Source of the DNA: a bacterium
GTDB taxonomy: Bacteria > Vulcanimicrobiota > Xenobia > Xenobiales > Xenobiaceae
Assembly: GCA_017444045.1 (NCBI GenBank)
Contig: JAFSXO010000206.1
Span: forward strand, 1 to 12,634
DNA length: 12,634 bases
Reading direction: 5' to 3'
A model generated the notes under the pieces. That model worked only from the letters and a program-made list of their open reading frames with translations, searched no databases and was not told the origin of the DNA. The stretch's first letter is position 1, and each line of letters opens with the position of its first letter. A program made the translations under genes and the position numbers. This document shows positions 7,209-12,634 of this stretch, one piece after another.

Positions 7209-7237
7209 TCTGGTATTATAATAACTATAATACCAGA
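7209..7237. promoter_or_regulatory. Divergent promoter/operator: perfect 12-bp inverted repeat with TATAAT on both strands
   Basis: TCTGGTATTATA (7209-7220) and TATAATACCAGA (7226-7237) are exact inverted repeats around ATAAC. The right arm gives a plus-strand TATAAT at 7226-7231, and the left arm a minus-strand TATAAT at 7220-7215. Predicted starts near 7238 (+) and 7208 (-) would leave leaders of about 14 and 20 bases for the two divergent genes. The -35 regions are poor on both sides, which suggests an activator or a dimeric regulator bound to the repeat. Confidence 0.55.
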
Positions 7238-7240
7238 TTT

Positions 7241-7245
7241 GAGGG
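7241..7245 (+). promoter_or_regulatory. Shine-Dalgarno favouring the GTG at 7252
   Basis: GAGGG is six bases before GTG 7252 but only three before the in-frame TTG at 7249, so GTG is the better start by spacing. Confidence 0.5.
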
Positions 7246-7251
7246 CAGTTG

Positions 7252-8646
7252 GTGAATCTTAAGATAAGGCTTATATTATTCTGGCACAAGGCAAAGGGCA
7301 ATCCCTATATGTGGCTTTTATTGTGCTGTGTGCTTTTGTTTGCGGCGGGCCAGCTATTCAGTCACATAGTTCCTAGCCTATCTTCTCCCTGCCAGAATAT
7401 AAGGCAGATGCTGTACAAAGATAAGTTTTTTGCGGTGATATGCTTGGGCAGTGCGGCTACCGGTCTTTCTCTGCTGCCCTGCAGCGATATCTGGCGCGCG
7501 GTATTGGGCGGTGTCTGTCTGCTCACTGAGGCGTCCTGGATATATGAGTGCTGGCCTAAGCGCAGCCTTTTGGAGCATCTGTCCCTTATCGGGCCGCTTT
7601 CCTTATGCGTAGTTGTTCTGGCTCTGCTGGTCTATCTGGCAATTTATTTATGTAAACGCGATGGCGATTACGCCTGGTGTACAGCTGATATACTGAGCCT
7701 AAGCCTAGCCCTGCCGATCCTGGTTGCGCTTTGTCCCCTGCATATGTCCAGCAGTTATGTATACGATATGGTACTCATGAAGGCCGACGGCTTATGGGGC
7801 TGGCAGCCTGCCCTGGTTATCATCTCTTTGCTGCGCAGCCATGAGAATTGGATGCCTTTTCTGGCCTTCTTTTATCTGTATCTTCCGCTGTGGCTGCTGC
7901 TGTCCCAGGTTATCGCCTATGGCCGCGAGTATTTAGACCGCACTATACCGATTATGCGCTCTCCGGGCATACCAGTATTCACCTTTATAGCTGCGGTGGT
8001 AGTCTCGGTTTTATGCTACAGTTATCTCCCCGCGGTGGGACCTTTGGCCTATTTCCCCGGGCAGGTGTTTGAGGGAGGCAGCTGGATGTCGCAGGGAGGA
8101 GCAGGGCTGGCAATGGTGCCCTATTCTGGCTGTGCCCCGTGTGACAGTATGCCCTGCCTGCCCTTTATCTGGATGCTGTGCGCTTATAGCTCAACGTATA
8201 ATCTGCGGCCGCGCTATCAGATGCTTTGGTTTTTGCTTACGCTGTTCGCCCTGATCAGCGCCTTTGCGGTGCATGGGCATTGGGCTACAGATGTTCTGGT
8301 GTCCGTGCCGCTGGCGGTTTTTTGCGTAGGCCTGATGTCTTACCGTATGCCCGCCGCCTGGCGCTGGGGGCTGACCGTTGGAAGCGGCTTAGGCGGCCTG
8401 GCACTGGTGCTGGCGCTTAAATACTGGGCCGCCCAGTGCGCCGCGTACCCTATCGTGTACTGCTCGGTGGCTCTGTTTATCGATGCGGCATCAATAGCCG
8501 GTCTGCAGTATGCTTTAAATCGCGTCCGTTCCATAGAGCTGTCGCGCATTGCCGGTTCGCGCCTCGTCAGCAAGCTGGCCAGGAATTATAATCTAAAGCG
8601 CATCGGCGTACTGTCGCGGACGATGACCAGGGGGCAGATCCGCTAA
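7252..8646 (+). CDS. Polytopic membrane protein, PAP2-like with degenerate active site
   Basis: This 464-residue protein has about ten to eleven hydrophobic segments, from residue 20 (MWLLLCCVLLFAAG) onward, and a basic C-terminal tail (about 423-464). The region 240-365 resembles PAP2-superfamily proteins: YSYLPAVGPLAYFPG (257-271) matches the PAVGPR-type segment, DSMPCLPFIW (298-307) occupies the place of the usual SMPSLHxxW motif, and HGHWATDVL (341-349) the place of the HxxxxD motif. The histidine of the SxxH motif is a proline here (Pro304), while His343 and Asp347 remain. PAP2 enzymes remove phosphate from, or transfer headgroups between, lipids at the membrane; this one may be inactive or altered. 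It is divergent from yqeC and alone on its strand. It could also be a different polytopic family with a chance likeness. No signal peptide beyond the first membrane helix was seen. Confidence 0.65.
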   Translation: MNLKIRLILFWHKAKGNPYMWLLLCCVLLFAAGQLFSHIVPSLSSPCQNIRQMLYKDKFFAVICLGSAATGLSLLPCSDIWRAVLGGVCLLTEASWIYECWPKRSLLEHLSLIGPLSLCVVVLALLVYLAIYLCKRDGDYAWCTADILSLSLALPILVALCPLHMSSSYVYDMVLMKADGLWGWQPALVIISLLRSHENWMPFLAFFYLYLPLWLLLSQVIAYGREYLDRTIPIMRSPGIPVFTFIAAVVVSVLCYSYLPAVGPLAYFPGQVFEGGSWMSQGGAGLAMVPYSGCAPCDSMPCLPFIWMLCAYSSTYNLRPRYQMLWFLLTLFALISAFAVHGHWATDVLVSVPLAVFCVGLMSYRMPAAWRWGLTVGSGLGGLALVLALKYWAAQCAAYPIVYCSVALFIDAASIAGLQYALNRVRSIELSRIAGSRLVSKLARNYNLKRIGVLSRTMTRGQIR

Positions 8647-8747
8647 CTAAATGACATTGCCGAAATGGGGCGTAAATAAAAACGGCTCCGCGAAAGGAGA
8701 CAAGGCGCGAAGCCCTGCTGCGCTAATGCGAAGCCGATGTAGGCTAA

Positions 8748-8762
8748 ACAGCTCTGAGCTGT
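8748..8762 (-). terminator. Weak hairpin downstream of the endonuclease gene
   Basis: ACAGCTC, one base, GAGCTGT forms a tight stem 23 bases past the endonuclease stop on the minus strand, with only a short T run after it. The rest of 8647-8784 holds a few small inverted repeats (for example CTCC/GGAG around 8688-8700) and no gene. Confidence 0.2.
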
Positions 8763-8784
8763 AGACCTGCAGGCTGGGAAAATC

Positions 8785-9924
8785 TTACAGTCCCTGCGGC
8801 TGGTAGCCGTCTGCAAGGCTGAGCTTGCAGGCCTGATCGGTAATATCGTTTACCGGGGCAAAGTGCAGGTCGGTCATATCCTCGAGCTGCTGGATGGGCA
8901 CCTGGTACACGCTGAAACGTCCGGGCTCAAAGCCTTCTCTGCTGATGCTGCCATCGCGGTCGAGAATATCTGACTGCGAAAGCACGAAGGCCGCTCCCTT
9001 AAGCTCGTTGGTCTTTTTGTCATTCCAGACTACGACCTTCCAGAACTTTTCTGGGATCTGAGTGGGGGGATTGATGCGACCGTGGTTGGTGAAGGTGCGG
9101 TCGCTGTCGCTGAACACCGGGCCGGTGAGCACAGTCATCTTTTGGCCCTGGGCGGAGCTTAGCACGTGGTTCTCCAGCTCTAGCCATTCCTTTTGGTTAA
9201 GGTTGGCGTGCTGCATGGCGGCGTTAGTATAAACGAAGGTATCGCTGCTGCCTAACTGCGCGCTGCTGCCCCAGGCTGGATCCAGTCTGCGCACCATGTG
9301 GCCCTTGTCGATATCGTTGTCAGCGTAAGCTTCGTTGCCCAGCTGATCCTCGCGGGGGATGCGGCCATCGATAACCCAGTTGCCAGCGCGCTTGATATTG
9401 CGGGACTGGTTTCCGTCGATATTGCAGGCGGTAAAGAAGCACTGCTTGCGCTCTTTATTCTGAACTACCGAAAAGTGATTGTACTTAAGCTCGATTTCGT
9501 CGGGCTTGTCGATGAGATGCGAAGCCTTGTCTTTGATAGAGTCGCCGAGGGTAGGCATAGGATAGTCGATGCCCAGGAAATCCGTTCTGTATCCCTCGCG
9601 ATTGGGGAACATGCAAACTTCATCGGCGCCGACTTCGGAGCCCTCGCGGGGACCCTTTATATCGCCGGTCTGTTGTTTATCCTGTGTGGGTTTGTGCTTA
9701 TGCTTGTGGTAGAGAAACAGCTCGCCCATCTGGCGGAATGATTTTTCTTTTTCCAATTCTTTGCTTTCATCGCGAACAAAAGCGTCTTTGCTGCTTCCCT
9801 GGAAGCCCTCGGGACGCTCTATCTGCGATTCTGGCACCTGATAGCTAAAGCTATTCGAAGATATACCGTTAATCAACACCGTAACACTCTTCTTTCGCAA
9901 GCGCTGTACCCTAGGAGGCTCCAC
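8785..9924 (-). CDS. DNA/RNA non-specific endonuclease (His-Me finger, NucA/Serratia type)
   Basis: This 379-residue protein has its nuclease domain at about 110-360. NHFSVVQNKERK leads into FFTACNIDG, then NDIDKGHMVRRLDPAWG carries the DKGH motif (206-209; His209 the general base), and LNQKEWLELE gives Asn243 and Glu251, which align with the metal-site Asn and nearby Glu of Serratia nuclease. TVLTGPVF and FWKVVVW are further family blocks. Such enzymes cut DNA and RNA with one Mg ion. Residues 1-105 are hydrophilic, include KHKHK and match nothing I know; there is no signal peptide, unlike secreted Serratia nuclease. The start is GTG without a clear ribosome binding site; TTG at residue 9 or GTG at residue 16 are alternatives. 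No immunity or inhibitor gene is adjacent, so it could be exported by another route, act on invading DNA, or have lost its signal. Confidence 0.85.
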   Translation of the reverse strand: MEPPRVQRLRKKSVTVLINGISSNSFSYQVPESQIERPEGFQGSSKDAFVRDESKELEKEKSFRQMGELFLYHKHKHKPTQDKQQTGDIKGPREGSEVGADEVCMFPNREGYRTDFLGIDYPMPTLGDSIKDKASHLIDKPDEIELKYNHFSVVQNKERKQCFFTACNIDGNQSRNIKRAGNWVIDGRIPREDQLGNEAYADNDIDKGHMVRRLDPAWGSSAQLGSSDTFVYTNAAMQHANLNQKEWLELENHVLSSAQGQKMTVLTGPVFSDSDRTFTNHGRINPPTQIPEKFWKVVVWNDKKTNELKGAAFVLSQSDILDRDGSISREGFEPGRFSVYQVPIQQLEDMTDLHFAPVNDITDQACKLSLADGYQPQGL

Positions 9925-10011
9925 AGCAAGAGCCAGATGCTGAAGATAAAACGCTCACTCGGTCAGCTCCCGAGGCGGCATGAATGCTATCCCGTGGCTG
10001 TAACCTATATA

Positions 10012-10025
10012 GTTCAATGTTGAAC
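10012..10025. repeat. Palindrome GTTCAA-TG-TTGAAC upstream of the endonuclease gene
   Basis: A perfect 6-bp inverted repeat with a 2-base centre lies about 88 bases upstream of the endonuclease start, in the 143-bp gap between it and the glycosyltransferase gene. It may be a regulator site; no convincing promoter hexamers were found beside it. Confidence 0.3.
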
Positions 10026-10067
10026 GATGAAAACCTTTCGCCAAATGCGCAATAATTAGAATTTATT

Positions 10068-11660
10068 TCAACGGGCTGCAGACTTTCTTTCCCAAACGTA
10101 AACATCGACCTCTGCCCAATTCTTTAGGCTGGGCTGGTGGAACTCATCGGTCAGCGCGTAATATTGGCTAAGCCATTTAATAATATCTGCGTTGCCGGGT
10201 ATGGCCTTCATCTGGCTCATAACCAGAATGATGCGGTAGCCTTTAAGGTCGTTCAGCAGGCTGGTGTCCAGCATATCTGGGGTAAGTATGGCCAGGGGGA
10301 GCTTTCCTGGCGTGGGGCGCTGAATCAGCAGAGCCTTGAAATTATCGAAAAAGCGGAATTCGATATTGTCTATATCGTAGGCCATGGCCAGAGCGTAGCC
10401 AGATTCCGAAAGGCCGTTGGTGAGGATAATGTCGTTGGGGCGTTTTATGCGTTCAATGTAGCCCAGCGTGCCCTGCCAGTTCTGGTTCCACAGCATGGGG
10501 CAGAACGGGAATGCCAGGCTTATGGCCAGGGTCGGCAGTATGAGGGCAGTTAGAATCTGCTTTTGCGAGGTCAGGTTCACACCCTGCAGAACCAGCAGCA
10601 GAAAAGGCACGCTGAATGGCACCGCGTATCGCGACTGTGTATAGCCCACCAGCCCGAAGCAGGCTGCCAGGCAGATCAAAACGGGGGCGCAGATGGCATT
10701 TATTCCCAGCAAATTAGCTTCGTAGGGCTGTTCCTGGCGCATTTTTATCCAGCCTCTGACGAACAGCGCCCAGAGGAGCAGAGCCAGCACCAGAGCGCAG
10801 ATGGACAGAATCTGCAGCGCCAGCGAGCGCGCCAGCGGATCCTGGATCAGCAGGTACCATTCGCGCACATCCCAGTTGGCGATGTCCAGGGGCGAGACCA
10901 GCAAGGCTTCCAGGTTGTTTTTCACGCTGGCTTCGGGGCGCGCTTCCAGAGGCAGCTCTACGGTTAGGCGGTTGTACACGAACCAGATGCTGACGGGCAG
11001 GGCTTCGGCGATGAGCAGGCCAATGGTGCGCTGCTTCTGCTGGGGCAGGGCCAGCGCCGATACAGCACAGGCGCCCAGGGCAATAGCCCCCAGGATATGC
11101 AGGCAGGCTCCCATTAATCCAGCCAACGCCCAGAGACCCCAGCGCAGGGCGGGCTTTAGGCGCCATTCGGCAAAGGGAGAGCCGCGGCGGCCAATGTCTA
11201 GCATTCCGATCCATAAAAGCATCAGACACAGCGTCAGCGGGCCATAGGTGCGCAGCTGGGCATCGGTAATCACGAGGTTAGCGCTGCAGGCCGTGAATGC
11301 CGTAAGGGCCAGAGACAGAGGCTCGCTGAAGAAGCGCCTGGCCAGGAAAAAGGTGAGAGCTAAGGTTATGATGCTCAGAAGCAGCTCGGGCAGCCTGAGT
11401 ATAAATATGCTGTGCGTGGCTGAGGCTAAGGGGTACATCAGGATGTTAAATGTGGGCGGGTGCACGTCTAGGCGCAGCTGCTGAATGGCCTGAGCGGGCC
11501 CGGCTTTGGTCACATAGTATACGAAGGCTTCATCCAGAAAGGCAGGCTGCACATAAGCGGCAGCCAGACGTACGGCCAGACCTAGAAAGAGAATGGCGGT
11601 TAGCCAGCGCCGGCCAGAAGTGGATAAACGAGCTGTGTGGGCAGTAGCATTGTCGGGCAT
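10068..11660 (-). CDS. GT-C family membrane glycosyltransferase (ArnT/PMT, GT39-like)
   Basis: From the ATG at 11660 the product has 530 residues. After a polar N-terminus, a first membrane helix (19-38) leads to a periplasmic loop with the acidic pair FLDEAFVYY (Asp43-Glu44) and then RLDVHPPTFN (63-72), the loop-1 pattern of ArnT- and PMT-like enzymes that use polyprenyl-phosphate sugars. About ten more hydrophobic segments follow, with QSRYAVP in the later part, and then a soluble C-terminal domain (about 400-530: LWNQNWQG, DLKGYRIILVMSQ, NWAEVDVYVWE). The acceptor (lipid, glycan or protein) is unknown. It lies downstream of a paralogue on the same strand, 139 bp away, probably in one transcript. 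The start is uncertain: GTG at 11717 would add 19 residues, and neither start has a good ribosome binding site. Confidence 0.82.
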   Translation of the reverse strand: MPDNATAHTARLSTSGRRWLTAILFLGLAVRLAAAYVQPAFLDEAFVYYVTKAGPAQAIQQLRLDVHPPTFNILMYPLASATHSIFILRLPELLLSIITLALTFFLARRFFSEPLSLALTAFTACSANLVITDAQLRTYGPLTLCLMLLWIGMLDIGRRGSPFAEWRLKPALRWGLWALAGLMGACLHILGAIALGACAVSALALPQQKQRTIGLLIAEALPVSIWFVYNRLTVELPLEARPEASVKNNLEALLVSPLDIANWDVREWYLLIQDPLARSLALQILSICALVLALLLWALFVRGWIKMRQEQPYEANLLGINAICAPVLICLAACFGLVGYTQSRYAVPFSVPFLLLVLQGVNLTSQKQILTALILPTLAISLAFPFCPMLWNQNWQGTLGYIERIKRPNDIILTNGLSESGYALAMAYDIDNIEFRFFDNFKALLIQRPTPGKLPLAILTPDMLDTSLLNDLKGYRIILVMSQMKAIPGNADIIKWLSQYYALTDEFHQPSLKNWAEVDVYVWERKSAAR

Positions 11661-11732
11661 AGTTCTGCACTTTCTGTCTGCGGTGTGGCTATCCTTTGCC
11701 AGCGCTAGCGTGACCACACTGGCGTTTAAACT

Positions 11733-11782
11733 AATGTCTGCGTCGGTGGCGCTTACGCCAATGGCTGCGTCGGTACTGCTTA
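11733..11782. repeat. Two-copy imperfect direct repeat, 23 bp at 27-bp period
   Basis: 11733-11755 and 11760-11782 match at 19 of 23 positions around CTGCGTCGGT. The pair lies between the two glycosyltransferase genes. On the minus strand the period equals nine codons in the frame of the downstream gene, which is open but has no start codon upstream of the GTG at 11717. Confidence 0.45.
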
Positions 11783-11799
11783 GTTGCGCCCAGGCGAAG

Positions 11800-12634
11800 C
11801 TATTCGTTGAGCTTTGGGGTTAGTTCGGCGACATCGACTACAGCCCAGTCGGTATAGCTGTCCTCGTGGTAGGCTTGGCCTAAGTCAAAGTTCTGGCATA
11901 TCCAGTCAAAAAGATGGTCTTTGGCGTTTTCATACTGGTATTGGTTGAGCACTATAAACAGCCGGTACCCTTTGATGTCCCGCAGGAAATTGGGGTTGGC
12001 GGTGTTTTTGGTTAAGGGTACGATAAGCGGGCCGCTGTAATTCTTGTCTACGCTGATTTTGCCGGTCTGAGGATTGTAGATGATCTGCCCTGGCGCATAG
12101 GCGTGAGCGAACGAATAGAAAGCGCCGCTGTGATAGACGAGGATCATGGTGTGCGCGTCGCACCGCTGTTCGATAAAGTCAATGGCCCCCTGCCAGTGCT
12201 GGTTCCACAGGCGAGTGTTGAAGGGAAACAGTATGGCGGTTAGGGCGCAGCTTCCCAGAAGCAAAGCCGTAAGCAGGCGGCGGATGGTGCTGCTATTTAT
12301 GGCGACTATCTGCAGGCAGATAAAGGCGAGTAGGGCTGGGCACAGCGGGAGCAGATGGCGCTTCTGCAGCACCTGTATGTGCAGAGCGTTGGCGGTGATT
12401 AGCATGGCGGCCAGGGCTAAAGGAGGAGTTAGGGCGATAATGGCTCTTTGGCTCTGGGACTGCCAGGCTAGGCCAATTCCCCATATCAGCAGCCACCAGC
12501 CCAGAAGTATGGCTAGCCCGTAAATTGGATTTATGTTGCGGGCTAGCCAGGTGACCAAGTCTTCCGCGCCGCTGTGTATGCCATGGAGGTACTGCTGCAG
12601 GTCAAAAATGTAGCGCGGATATACCTGCCAGCCC
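11800..12634 (-). CDS. GT-C family membrane glycosyltransferase paralogue (5' partial)
   Basis: The frame is open to the window edge: its first visible codons read GWQVYPRYIF, so the true start and the catalytic first loop lie outside. About 277 residues are visible, with several hydrophobic segments and then a soluble C-terminal domain. It is clearly paralogous to the next gene on this strand: LWNQHWQGAIDFIE against LWNQNWQGTLGYIE, DIKGYRLFIVLNQ against DLKGYRIILVMSQ, and DWAVVDVAE against NWAEVDVYV. QKRHLLPLCPALLAF corresponds to the SRYAVPFSVPFLLL segment of the neighbour, the position of a conserved basic-aromatic pair in GT39-like enzymes. The pair looks like a tandem duplication that has diverged strongly, most of all in the part between the LWNQ and KGYR blocks. 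The sugar and acceptor are unknown. The family call rests on the neighbour, since the diagnostic first loop is cut off. Confidence 0.75.
   Translation of the reverse strand, partial: GWQVYPRYIFDLQQYLHGIHSGAEDLVTWLARNINPIYGLAILLGWWLLIWGIGLAWQSQSQRAIIALTPPLALAAMLITANALHIQVLQKRHLLPLCPALLAFICLQIVAINSSTIRRLLTALLLGSCALTAILFPFNTRLWNQHWQGAIDFIEQRCDAHTMILVYHSGAFYSFAHAYAPGQIIYNPQTGKISVDKNYSGPLIVPLTKNTANPNFLRDIKGYRLFIVLNQYQYENAKDHLFDWICQNFDLGQAYHEDSYTDWAVVDVAELTPKLNE

Noticed and set aside
8647..8784. Possible small RNA or terminator cluster between the PAP2-like and endonuclease genes
   Set aside because: Only short stems without T-runs are present, and no known RNA family was recognised.
9298..9741. 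A 147-codon plus-strand frame opposite the endonuclease, with hydrophobic stretches
   Set aside because: The minus-strand frame carries the full catalytic motif set, and the plus frame has no ribosome binding site or family likeness.
9911..10105. A 64-codon minus-strand frame filling the gap upstream of the endonuclease
   Set aside because: It overlaps the end of the glycosyltransferase and the start of the nuclease, has no ribosome binding site, and its composition does not look like a protein.

Overview
The window carries an anaerobe-type purine or N-heterocycle gene block on the left and a block of membrane and surface genes on the right. The source is probably a gut- or rumen-type strict anaerobe. 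Markers of a selenium-dependent molybdenum hydroxylase are present (an XdhD/YgfN-type large subunit, its FAD partner and the maturation factor YqeC), along with a fragment of an Rpn-type (PD-(D/E)XK) transposase-like nuclease with a GQAEG repeat. G+C looks moderately high, and TTG and GTG starts are frequent. I lean weakly to the Negativicutes; a gammaproteobacterial anaerobe is not excluded. No rRNA, tRNA, CRISPR array or complete insertion sequence was seen.

Left part (1-7188). A 5'-truncated hydantoinase/oxoprolinase gene is followed by a short mobile-element scar. The scar holds about 28 in-frame codons and a 103-residue C-terminal Rpn-type fragment with its own strong ribosome binding site. 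Next is a small HELGH zinc-metallopeptidase-like gene. A TATAAT-bearing leader then precedes two tightly linked genes: ygfM (FAD subunit) and xdhD (fused 2Fe-2S and molybdenum subunit). yqeC faces xdhD from the opposite strand. The two stop codons are 7 bp apart and both lie inside one hairpin. Together these genes suggest electron flow from a purine-like substrate at a Mo/Se centre through two 2Fe-2S clusters to FAD. The substrate itself cannot be read from the sequence.

Centre (7189-8784). A perfect 12-bp inverted repeat, carrying TATAAT on both strands, separates yqeC from a divergent polytopic membrane protein. That protein resembles the PAP2/phosphatidic acid phosphatase superfamily but lacks the usual catalytic histidine of the SxxH motif.

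Right part (8785-12634, all minus strand). There is a His-Me finger DNA/RNA non-specific endonuclease with a signal-less N-terminal extension. Upstream of it are two tandem paralogous GT-C (ArnT/PMT-like) membrane glycosyltransferases; the distal one is cut by the window edge. They share a soluble C-terminal domain, and an imperfect 27-bp-period repeat lies between them.
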